Positions 13,401 to 21,142 of a stretch of 24,178 nt of DNA are shown one piece after another (within the stretch, counting starts at the first letter, position 1; each line of letters begins with the position of its first letter). The translations under genes were made by a program, and so were the position numbers. The stretch lies in assembly GCA_019648995.1 (NCBI GenBank), contig BLXT01004610.1, forward strand, positions 2,799,774-2,823,951. The letters are read 5' to 3'. The notes under the pieces were generated by a model. It was not told where the DNA came from. It saw nothing but the letters and a program-made list of their open reading frames with translations, and ran no database searches. Source of the DNA: Plakobranchus ocellatus (lineage: Eukaryota > Mollusca > Gastropoda > Plakobranchidae).

Positions 13401-16400
13401 TATATGGAGTAAAATTTTACACTTTGTGTATGGCACGCAAAGAATGAAAACAAGAATATTTTTAAAAATAAAACAAAAAACAAAGCTATTAAAAATTATG
13501 AAGAACCCATGCACTGCATTCTGCAACACATTACAAAGCAGAAGAAAAAAAAGGACATCAAACTCCTCATACCTATAAACAGTAAAATTATCATGACAGT
13601 GCACTTTCAGAGCCATGTAATTAAAAAATAGAATGAAATGATCACATTGTGTCCTCAGCCTCTTGCATGCACCACTGGCGTGGGAAATATTTTTTCAATT
13701 TGCGGCTTGGTCAAATGCAACAATCTTTATTTCATTCTGAATGCGACCTACTGCTTGACATACTTGTCTTACCTTGAGACAATCCCACGAGCACTCAATG
13801 ATCTCAGGGTATTTTGGTCAGCCTCTGATAGATTCACAGCTTCAGACGCCTGCGCCAGTCGAACCAGCTTGTCAAAGAGCATGGCAGACAGAACATACTC
13901 TCTGTCACCTTCATTTTTGCAACTTAGATTGAGAGAATCTGTAAAACGAAACAGGACAGAGAATTCTGTGAGGACAATTACGGATTGGGTGGGATGGGAT
14001 ACTGTCTGTCTACCGTCAAAATGAGACTTATTGCAATATTCCCATACCAACTTCGATAATGCCTTTGTAGGTTTGTATTACAGATCTGAAAACATTCCCA
14101 ACTAATAAGTTTATAATTGAACAGCAATTGAAAAGCAAGAAAGGCTTCCTATTTTGCACTTAAAAAAAAAAAAATATTTTATTTAAACTCAAGCAATGCA
14201 CTTGTTGATAGCTGGAGATTGAACTGAGAGCAAACTTTCAACCCTATTCACCATTAAATCTGATTTTTCACAGGAAGTGCAAAATTTCTAAAATAAACTT
14301 AAGTTCTAATGTTGTTCTTTATCATCTTTATTTATATATCCAAAACAATTATACCAACTTATTAGCTACAATCAGTGGTGGCCTCAGAGATCACTTCGCC
14401 AAAACTTCCTAGATGGCAAAAAGTGACTTAAAGCATTGCAGGTTATCACATTTATGAAAAGCAATAAAGCCATTTTTAAGTTGTTTTTTTTTCTCTCTTT
14501 TTGTTTCCGTATTAGAATTAAAAAGTGACATATCTAATCCATGTGCTACTTGATGGGTGTTTTGCAACACAAAAAAGCCACATTTCTGCAATGCCTATAA
14601 GAGTCTGGCAGTGCACACATATGAGTGGATGTTGAGATTTCCTCACTTTCTGACCACAGACAAAAACCAATTAAATTACAGTGTAATCAAAAGTGTCAAA
14701 CTATTTTGAAAGTTCAATTCATCTCACATATAGGGATACCTGAAAGATGTAGAATAATTGATATTATGCAATTTTATTTTTAACCTATTCATGTATAAAT
14801 ATTTTTTTTTTAAATAGCTTCAGACTTTTTTCACTTGACATGCATGAATGAAAAAGGTTTTGATTGGGACAGAAGGACTAAACTTTAACCCTGAGACTGA
14901 TGCTGAATGATGAAATGAGTGAACCAACAATAAGACCAAAATGTTTAAAGAACTAAATATGACATTAATCTCAGTAGTGCTGACAAAGAGAGCCCACTCA
15001 TTAGGAATGATCTTAAAGCTGATGTTGTCTAAGGTACTTACCCAATAGAATTAAATTTTTTGTGTTGCAAAGGAACTCTATGACTTGAGAGACTGGTGAT
15101 TCTTGTTGGTGCACACCTGCGCCATTGGTGGTGAAGGGTTGATTGAAACTGGATCGACCTGTGCCTGGGGCAGAGCCTTCTTCATTGAACAGAGACTGGC
15201 ACCATTCCTGCAGCATCCTCATCAGCTGGGACTGGGAGATGGTCAATGACTGATAGTTAGCGATTATATCAAGTGCAACCGCGGTGGAGAAACTGACTTT
15301 CATTTGAGAAACCTGGTAGGAATCTTTAGGTGATGTTGCACTAGGATCTTTAGGCAATGTGCCAGGCATAGCCCATGTGGTTCCAGTGAAAGCAGGGCAA
15401 GACGCAGCAGTGGAGAGACAACTGGCTGAATTGTTGTTACACTGCGTCAGTGTGGTAAAAATATCTTGCCTCAGCTTTGTCATTTCAGGGCTGGAATGAC
15501 CTTTGTTTGTATGAATGACATCAGGTCGTCCCAGAGTTTCTCCTAAAGATGTGTAAAACAAGGCGCGGATCTCCTCGAGGTTTGAGTGCTGGGCAGATGT
15601 CACTCCTACAATCATTAGGGACGAGCATGCGTTGGTGGGTGATACGGGTGATGAAGGTGCAGCTGCTGCTCCAAGCCCTCCAACTGCTGCAGCTCCTCTC
15701 CTCATCTCTCTCACATTTGTCTTTCCAGTCCGTACTGTGTAGGCTATTCTTTTTAACCGGGACATTTCCAGCTCAGAGGAGGAGAGCAAGCGATTTGCAT
15801 CAAAGGTCAAAATGTATAAGGAATTTGGGAAGAACATCCATGGGCAACAATGGTGGAAAAAGTTGTCGTCTTCCACCACAACTAGGCGCACATTGATACA
15901 GGGCAGCAGCAAAGATGTAGAGCTTCCTTGTGGATTGGCACTTGCTTGAACTCTGACTTCATTTTCTCTAAAGAGGTAAGAAAAGGATTCCCAGTGGTCA
16001 ACTGCAATAAGGTTGTCCACAGTGAGAGGCAAAGAGGAAGATTGTTCCTTAACCATTTTCATAGATACACCAATGAAATTGGCACAGGAGTTAAGGAGTC
16101 CAAAACTGTCCATTTTATCTCCAATTAAGCAGTGAACAAACTCCCTTGCTGAATTACCACAAACAAATATAGTGGCTTGTGGAAGCGGCTGAAATTTGAC
16201 ACCAGTGGGCCTGTCAATGAGCAGAAAGAAAAAAAAACCCAGTAATTGGAAATGTTTGTTTTGCTTGTAGAACTGAAATGCTTTAAAATGTATTGTATCA
16301 AAACAAAGAAAGGAAAAGTGTAAACATTTTGCCCTTTTGTAATTTTTATTCAAGCTCTAAGAAGAGTTTTTTCAATTTAATAAAAATAAGTCTAGCTGCA

Positions 16401-19400
16401 GCCTTACTAACATATTATTTATGAATAGGTTGCTTACAGACTATCTGCTGAAAGTATCTTTGGGAGATATCTATAAAATGTGGTATAAAAATTCGGAATG
16501 CAACTTTGGCATTTTTAAAACTGAGCAATGTTGAAGTTGTGATGATCATATTGAGTAAAGTGTTTTCTTCTAGATCTATAACATCAAGTTCCTTTCTCTA
16601 AATATAAATTGTTAAGTTTTCTGGATACCTTTTTGTGTTACCAAAAAAAAAAAACTGGTTAAAAGAAAGAGACTGGTACGGCTAGATACTCTTTTCTAGA
16701 GATGTTTCATAAGTAAATTGATCTTTTAGGCTGAGAAAAAACAATTTTCGTTTCTTCATTTTCTTTCCAAAAAAAAAAAAGAGAAATTAAAAAAACAAAC
16801 TCACTTTGAGAGAGGAAAGAGCGGAATGTTTTCATTGTTGGGGCTCAAGGCCATAAATGCATCAGATGGACTACTTGTTGGAGACATGGGCTGCTGCAGT
16901 TGTTTGTTCCCTTGTGGAATTGTCTGATAACATAAAATAATGACACATTAGTTTAAAACCCAAATAAAAAAAAGGCTGAGTAGCAACTCCTAAAAAAATA
17001 TTGCATTTGATCTTATATCTCAGAAGGAATTTCACATTCTCCAAATATATTTACAGGCAAGAAATTTCAGGTCATTTTCTCACAATAAATCTTTTCATCA
17101 CATGTAAGAAATGAAACAAAGTAGCTTGAATTATGAAAGAAAAAAAAAGTTTCCATAGATTACAAAATTCCATAAAGATGTGTAATCCTGCCACAGAATG
17201 AAACCTTTCCCATGGCACAGAGATACTGGTTTTATGAATAGATAGGTCTCAAGTAATAAAGGTTTTGTTCGTAAGTTACAGGATAAACTTAGGTTCAAAA
17301 ATTTTGAAGCTATCATAGCTGCATGATCACCTCAATGCCATATGAACGGCATCGTGCTTCATATTGTAGCAACACAATACAATGTACATAATTGTATACA
17401 TATTATATATATACTTATATATTTTAGTAAAGAAAAACCCAACATTTTTTTTTCCAATGGTCTACATTTCAGTGCAATAGACCAAAATATTATATTAAGT
17501 TCCATTTTTTTCTCTCCTCCCTTGTATGTCCCACTATTACAGTTACTCATTTCTCTACTCTTCATCACAACTATGTTTAGCTTAACCTGCTAATGTTATT
17601 GTTAGATCTTAACCCTATCAGCACGAGGTGTTTTATTATCGTATCCATAAGTCACGGGTAACTGAGTGCCCCCACATTTTAAATAACAAAAAGTTTTATC
17701 CGTATGTGTGGGGTAACTGCGTTCCCCCATACCATATAGTCAAAAAATCACAATATACCTATCCGTACGTCGGGGGTAACAAAATCACTCCATACTTTGC
17801 ATAGTAAAAATAATGGAGGATTTCGGAAATGACCTCAGGTCAGTTCAATATTAATTTTCTGTCAATCATTATTATTTAATCATATGTCAAATTTAATTTT
17901 TGAGGAATGTATAAAAGCTGAAAGAAAAAGTATTACCCCATACGTACAGATAAGGTTAAGCACATCATAACAGCTGCAATTACATTAGCCTCTCTAGGAC
18001 ACAATAATTATTACATCTGTATCGAAATCATTGCAGGGCTCTCTGTTTTTAAAGACCTTTTGATCTGCATGTAATTAAACATAACAGAACTCTTGACCTG
18101 GAGCTCCAGTTGTGGTTTGGGAAAAGTGTCTAAGAATCTTTATGTAAAATGTTTGAAAAAATTTGGGGTTTTTTGTTCCACTTTGCTTAAATAGTTTCAA
18201 AAAGAATTTTGTTCTTCTTTTCTTTAAGCACAGACAAAAACTTATGTAGAAATTACATTACAGTCCAATAAAATTTCAAACAATTAAAACTGATCACATT
18301 GTTTATTCTTAAAATTATAATTCTGTACATACTAAACAAGTCAAAAAAGCCTTTATATTAGTTGTTTTTCCTCAGCTGTATCTGAACAAAACAGAGGGAA
18401 TAGACAGAGAGAAAGTTTGGAGAGAGTACATACCCAGGAACCAACAGAACTGACTTGCCCTTGTACAACATCTGCCGAATTGGGAGTAATGTCTTCAGGA
18501 TGCTGGATCTGGAATATCAGGTAGTCCTCCTGCTCCAATGCTATTCCCTGAATCTGGAGTGTGAACATTAAACGGATGAGAATGATCTCTCGTTTTTCAT
18601 ACTAAAAGCTGAATGACACTTCACTATGCATTGATCAAGTATATATGAGCACTTGCCATGAGGTGGACCTAAAATTTGTTTCATTTTGTTCATGTTTTGA
18701 ATAAAAGAAGCACCAAATACAAAATGGAGAAGGATAAGTAAACACTAGTGGGGTAATTATAAGTTATTAGCAGTAGATGCATGAAAAAAATAGAAGTAGG
18801 TGTGTGTCTTTTTTACTTTGGGGTGAGTAAAGTTACAGTATAAGCGATTTTTAATGATTTTGTCATTTTAGTTATGCTTGAAAATGGTTTGGTTGATTTT
18901 ATGAGCCAGTAAACATACGAAACTTGTTTTTAAAAAAATACAGCATTTCTTTTTGTGCCATTAAACTCAAAAATTCAAGATACGGGCTTTGATGAGTTAA
19001 TTTTTTTTTTCAAATATAAGTCACAGAATATCTTCAAAACACAAACATAAAGACATTTTGGCAATCCCTCATATGCATCCCAGCTCTCAGACAGAATAAT
19101 AGCCAGCAAAAATATTCAAGATATAATTATTGCATTGCTAGAAACAATAGCTGCAGAAACTTTTAACATTAACCTAAGCCACATCAAAATCACTCAAAAG
19201 AATTAAAAGGGCTTTTCTAGGTAGTTTACCATGCTAAAGTTCTTAAATAGCCAATAGGACATATAACCAAGGGTGCTTCAAAATTCAATTTTAAAAGAGT
19301 ACCTGACCTGGGCAATTGTCTGCAATTCACAAGGTCTTTCAATCTATACAGATTTTGCTTCACTTTAAGCCATACTTTATACTCCATTGAGGGTGACAAG

Positions 19401-21114
19401 ATTGATTGCCAAGTTCTACTTTTGAAATAAACTTGTGTACATGTTTTTGTCATGTCCACATTGTAACTCATCCATAAGCACACACAGAATAAAACATATA
19501 AATATTACAGTGCTTGAATGGGGTGAAAAAAATTTGGACAAAGATACGAAAAATAAATCATTCCTAACCATGTGTGAAAATGAAACCAAACGAATATTTA
19601 AGCCGCAGATCAAAGTCTAAATATAATTTTTGAAAAACAAAATGTACCGTATTATCTTGCAAAGGTACACTGTTGACAGATAGAATAAGATCCCCAACAC
19701 AGAGTCCACTGTTTGCTGCCGTTCCTTCTCTATATATTCTTGTAACAATCGCATAGTATTCATCTTTCTTTTTCTGAAAAAAATTATAAAAATTCATCGA
19801 ATGCAATATGACACTGATTTATCATATTCTACCAATCTCTTACTGAGAATATTACAAAAAACAAGAAAGCAAGAGGACCTCCATTTGATTTATAAAGAAA
19901 AATTACATTAAAAAAAAATTCAACTCATCCAGGTACAAGACAATTTCTGACTAATTTTTTTTTCATGAGATTCATAGACTTTGAAGCAGCTTAATATAAT
20001 CTATGATTTTGGAGTGTATATTTCCCTGAAAAAGAAAAAAAATCCCATTTAAAAAAAAAAAATTTAGCTTGTCTGTTCAATCTCAATGAATCAAATGTGC
20101 AGGCTGACATTTTTTACAAAAAAAAAATGTTACATATTTCCTTATTGTTTTTTGAATACTTTTCTTTCACTCAAGAAGTGTCACACAAAACAATGCAAAT
20201 TTAGTTGTGGTGTTCGATATGCCTATGTTAAAACTAAATAATATCTATTTTACGGGAAAACCTGGAATACTGGCCACTGTAATGAGCTCTCAAAGATTAA
20301 ACATCTCCACATAAACCCCACACTTAAAATGTTTTATGTAAACTTACAACTCATTGTCACCTGTCTTGAGATGGATTAACTACTCTTTAGTAATGACAAG
20401 CAAAGTCTTAAAATGTTACAAAATTCACCCACTCACATGACGCTTCACACGATGGTCAAACCCTGGCCAGATCTGACCCTTTTCTTTCTTCAGCTCAACC
20501 CTAACCGTTGTATCCATCCACTTAACCCTGTGAGGTCTGTCCAGTACACATGAGTGCCAATAGCAGGATTTGTTATCACACAAAGCGTCTGTGCATTTGG
20601 CAGGCAGCAATTTTGGTAAGCACTTGACCATATTTTTGGGGTTTCCCTCTGAAGCTGAAACAACTGGCGTGAGTTGTACGCCATTGGGAGATTGTTGATT
20701 CGCCCAGTTGGATTGAGGAGAAGCAAGAGGTGGTTTATCTTCTTCACTCATGGTCAGTTCAATATCAGTAACGGACATGCCACCAGGGCATTTCTCTGGG
20801 CCAACATCAAGATTATTCAAGTTCACATTCCTAGCCAAAACTCCATTACTTTGATGTTGATGGCTGCCCAACTCACCATTTGAAGCGCTGCCATCACCAG
20901 TTACATCAAGGGTCAACTGCTTTTTACTCATCAAGTAGCCAGCCCCTTGTTTGGACTTGCCTGTTTCCTTTAGGTGGCTTTTTACCTTGCTGGAGCGTTT
21001 CTTCAAGTGAGCTACATCTTGACAAACATTTAAGGCCTCAGGGGTTCCTTCGCGTCCAGAGGATGCTTGGGAAACATCTCTTTGAAACTTGAAAACTGAT
21101 TGCTTCTTGTTCAT
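7174..21114 (-). CDS. PDZ - pseudo-Roc - COR - death domain protein (Roco family), 11 coding exons, complete
   Basis: Joined from eleven exons listed separately. All ten introns have GT-AG ends and compatible phases, and the total is 1190 codons plus TGA. The start ATG at 21114-21112 has an in-frame TGA eight codons upstream, so the N-terminus is fixed. Order seen: charged low-complexity N-terminus (1-165), Cys cluster (174-189), PDZ (about 203-286), Ser/Pro linker (290-350), Roc-like fold (355-600), COR (720-1010), acidic linker (about 1039-1046), death domain (1085-1180). Roc and COR together define Roco proteins, which usually bind GTP and dimerise through COR. Here the nucleotide motifs are gone, so a scaffold role is inferred. 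No signal peptide or membrane segment is visible, so the protein is probably cytoplasmic. A death domain normally recruits other death-domain proteins, and a PDZ binds C-terminal peptides. DAPK1 is the known Roc-COR-death protein, but it has a kinase and ankyrins instead of a PDZ. I know no named orthologue. Confidence 0.92.
7428..8905 (-). other. Intron between coding exons 10 and 11
   Basis: 1478 bp with GT-AG ends, AT-rich, with poly-A and poly-T runs. No repeat or gene seen inside. Confidence 0.85.
8906..9134 (-). CDS. Coding exon 10: acidic linker and first helices of the death domain
   Basis: 229 nt, phase 0 in and phase 1 out. The acceptor TTTTTCAG ends at 9135 and the donor GTGAGT follows 8906. 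After VPLPEHLVT comes a run of seven Glu, then an Ala-rich linker. TELKKICEYLSIQEDWKTLA (1087-1106) has the shape of the first two death-domain helices, including the conserved Trp (W1102) of 'DWxxLAxxLG'. Confidence 0.9.
9135..9878 (-). other. Intron between coding exons 9 and 10
   Basis: 744 bp, with a poly-G run at about 9317-9327 and a shorter one near 9548. Otherwise unremarkable. Confidence 0.85.
9879..10116 (-). CDS. Coding exon 9: end of COR and Ser/Pro-rich linker
   Basis: 238 nt, phase 2 in (completes Arg951) and phase 0 out. The acceptor GTCTCTCAG ends at 10117 and the donor GTACTG follows 9879. EMNEHLQTVAASCMPGCVEI resembles the last COR helix, which usually ends near a 'WFPG' motif. 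The rest (HSHQSQPSPVTTPP onward) is a Ser/Pro/Thr-rich linker. Confidence 0.87.
10117..11075 (-). other. Intron between coding exons 8 and 9
   Basis: 959 bp, AT-rich, with a poly-T run at about 10787-10803. No nested feature seen. Confidence 0.85.
11076..11307 (-). CDS. Coding exon 8: COR domain, C-terminal lobe
   Basis: 232 nt, phase 1 in (completes Val874) and phase 2 out. The acceptor TTTTGCAG ends at 11308 and the donor GTGAGG follows 11076. VEVPLICFYSILAELSLHW has the form of the COR segment 'xLPxgfFxRLlxrL', and ASVYVICFLQ suggests a later strand. After that the sequence is polar (TERQIKAFKKR). Confidence 0.88.
11308..12405 (-). other. Intron between coding exons 7 and 8
   Basis: 1098 bp. 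Contains the SINE-like element at 11838-11995; the rest is AT-rich. Confidence 0.85.
11838..11995 (+). mobile_element. tRNA-derived SINE in the intron between exons 7 and 8
   Basis: A TTGCACAATGGTCAG stretch (11849-11863) resembles a pol III A box. GGTTTGAGCCC (11904-11914) resembles the B box GGTTCGANNCC at a distance typical of a tRNA-type promoter. A non-tRNA tail follows. Boundaries are approximate, and no flanking duplication was found. The acceptor-stem halves do not pair well enough for a working tRNA gene. Confidence 0.5.
12406..12647 (-). CDS. Coding exon 7: COR domain, central part
   Basis: 242 nt, phase 2 in (completes Arg793) and phase 1 out. The acceptor ATCCAG ends at 12648 and the donor GTGAGA follows 12406. 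PEILHLLNVVASNPERLLLC matches the COR helices ('vLxxLw ... llxLmexfxlcf'). LSVLFPFFKHDLPFD matches the 'yLvPsLLpxxxP' segment of Roco proteins. In between lies a Gln-rich, acidic loop (TLQQQEGDSGFDEG). Confidence 0.9.
12648..13772 (-). other. Intron between coding exons 6 and 7
   Basis: 1125 bp, AT-rich, with poly-T runs. No nested feature seen. Confidence 0.85.
13773..13938 (-). CDS. Coding exon 6: COR domain, first part
   Basis: 166 nt, phase 1 in (completes Asp738) and phase 2 out. The acceptor is a pyrimidine tract ending TTTTACAG before 13938 and the donor GTAAGA follows 13773. REYVLSAMLFDKLVRLAQ fits the COR pattern in which a hydrophobic strand and 'xPQWLxDLxxxL' follow the FLxxxG motif. 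GIVS at the end continues as the 'GxlS' turn of COR in the next exon. Confidence 0.9.
13939..15041 (-). other. Intron between coding exons 5 and 6
   Basis: 1103 bp, AT-rich, with poly-A near 14161 and poly-T near 14802. No nested feature seen. Confidence 0.85.
15042..16210 (-). CDS. Coding exon 5: Roc-like pseudo-GTPase domain and start of COR
   Basis: The longest exon, 1169 nt, residues 349-737 (phase 2 in, phase 1 out), acceptor TTGACAG ending at 16211, donor GTAAGT after 15042. ATIFVCGNSAREFVHCLIG (360-378) takes the place of the P-loop strand and helix. LVVVEDDNFFHHCCPWMFF followed by NSLYILTFD (457-485) matches the Roc segment that normally reads WDFxGQ then ALYLLVFD. SSLMIVGVTSAQ (544-555) sits where VGTHxD is expected. 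All three catalytic motifs are lost. An Ala/Gly/Ser/Pro-rich insert (516-545) and a polar stretch (600-645) interrupt the fold. The end (QVIEFLCNTKNLILL) begins COR. Confidence 0.9.
16211..16804 (-). other. Intron between coding exons 4 and 5
   Basis: 594 bp, AT-rich, with two poly-A runs (about 16641-16652 and 16769-16780). Confidence 0.85.
16805..16923 (-). CDS. Coding exon 4: Ser/Pro-rich linker between PDZ and Roc
   Basis: 119 nt, phase 0 in and phase 2 out, residues 309-347 plus two bases of Lys348. The acceptor is TTATCAG ending at 16924 and the donor GTGAGT follows 16805. The translation (MSPTSSPSDAFMALSPNN and neighbours) is Gln-rich, then Ser/Pro-rich, with several SP sites of the kind proline-directed kinases use. 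No fold is apparent. Confidence 0.85.
16924..18433 (-). other. Intron between coding exons 3 and 4
   Basis: 1510 bp. Hosts the TTAA-flanked MITE; the rest is AT-rich without a gene. Confidence 0.85.
17613..17955. mobile_element. piggyBac-like MITE flanked by TTAA
   Basis: 343 bp bounded by TTAA at 17609-17612 and 17956-17959. The left end starts CCCTATCAGCACG and the right end, reverse-complemented, starts CCTTATCTGTACG (10 of 13 identical). TTAA target duplication and termini beginning CC are hallmarks of piggyBac elements. Inside, a subterminal motif of the form TATCCGTACGT then GGGGTAAC occurs three times in direct orientation about 60 bp apart (near 17640, 17698 and 17760), and the right terminus carries it inverted. 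No transposase is encoded, so the element is non-autonomous. Confidence 0.65.
18434..18553 (-). CDS. Coding exon 3: end of PDZ (last helix and strand) and linker
   Basis: Residues 269-308, 40 codons, phase 0 both ends. The acceptor is CTCCAG ending at 18554 and the donor GTATGT follows 18434. EQEDYLIFQIQ (275-285) fits the last PDZ strand, after which the sequence becomes a polar linker ending VSSVGSW. A second acceptor six bases further in (ATTCAG, then GGA) would also be in frame and would drop Ile-Gln. Confidence 0.88.
18554..19647 (-). other. Intron between coding exons 2 and 3
   Basis: 1094 bp. Contains the candidate 12-nt microexon at 19308-19319 and is otherwise AT-rich. Confidence 0.8.
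19308..19319 (-). CDS. Candidate 12-nt in-frame microexon in the PDZ helix (speculative)
   Basis: Between exons 2 and 3 the minus strand reads TTGCAG, then ACAATTGCCCAG, then GTCAGG, that is, an AG acceptor, 12 bases and a GT donor. It would add Thr-Ile-Ala-Gln in phase 0. Without it the second PDZ helix looks about three residues short. With it, the segment from the inserted Thr to the end of IALEQE aligns with the usual S/T-H-x-x-A-x-x-L helix pattern. A 12-nt motif of this kind can occur by chance, so transcript evidence is needed. Confidence 0.25.
19648..19773 (-). CDS. Coding exon 2: core of the PDZ domain
   Basis: Residues 227-268, 42 codons, phase 0 at both ends. The acceptor is a T-rich tract ending CAG at 19774 and the donor is GTACAT after 19648. 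The translation contains YAIVTRIYREGTAANSG (233-249) followed by LCVGDLILSVNSVPLQ (250-265). This is the classic PDZ pattern of a strand, an xxGxAxxxG turn, then GDxIlxVNg. It is the strongest single domain signature in the gene. Confidence 0.93.
19774..20436 (-). other. Intron between coding exons 1 and 2
   Basis: 663 bp, AT-rich, several poly-A tracts. Interrupts the PDZ domain between its first strand and core. Confidence 0.85.
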
Positions 21115-21142
21115 TTTGAAGAGACCATGTTGAGATCAAAAC
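20437..21142 (-). CDS. Coding exon 1: start codon, disordered N-terminus, Cys cluster, first PDZ strand
   Basis: The acceptor (TTTCTAG) ends at 21143 and the donor GTGAGT follows 20437, phase 0. Coding is 21114-20437, residues 1-226; 21142-21115 is 5' UTR. The first 165 residues are rich in Lys, Ser, Gly and Asn, without a recognisable fold. Residues 174-189 hold four cysteines with exactly four residues between each pair. The last part (TTVRVELKKEKGQIWPGF, 202-219) has the shape of the first PDZ strand and its carboxylate-binding loop, so this exon and the next share the PDZ domain. Confidence 0.92.
21109..21126 (-). promoter_or_regulatory. Upstream ORF (five codons) overlapping the main start
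   Basis: In coding exon 1 an ATG at 21126 opens Met-Val-Ser-Ser-Lys and stops at a TGA sharing two bases with the main ATG (sequence AAAATGA). It lies on any transcript using this exon. Such an overlap permits termination and reinitiation and can lower translation of the main frame. Confidence 0.5.

Noticed and set aside
13638..14024. 128-codon open frame on the plus strand across coding exon 6
   Set aside because: Antisense to the COR exon. The minus-strand reading has splice sites, matching phases and a family pattern.
15549..15896. 115-codon open frame on the plus strand inside coding exon 5
   Set aside because: It is the antisense shadow of the Roc-encoding exon, with no domain pattern or splice support of its own.
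19648..21114. Identification as Inturned (a PDZ planar-polarity protein)
   Set aside because: Downstream sequence shows Roc, COR and death features, not the longin-type domains expected for Inturned.
7174..21114. Identification as DAPK1 or MFHAS1
   Set aside because: No kinase, ankyrin or leucine-rich repeats are present, and a PDZ domain is.
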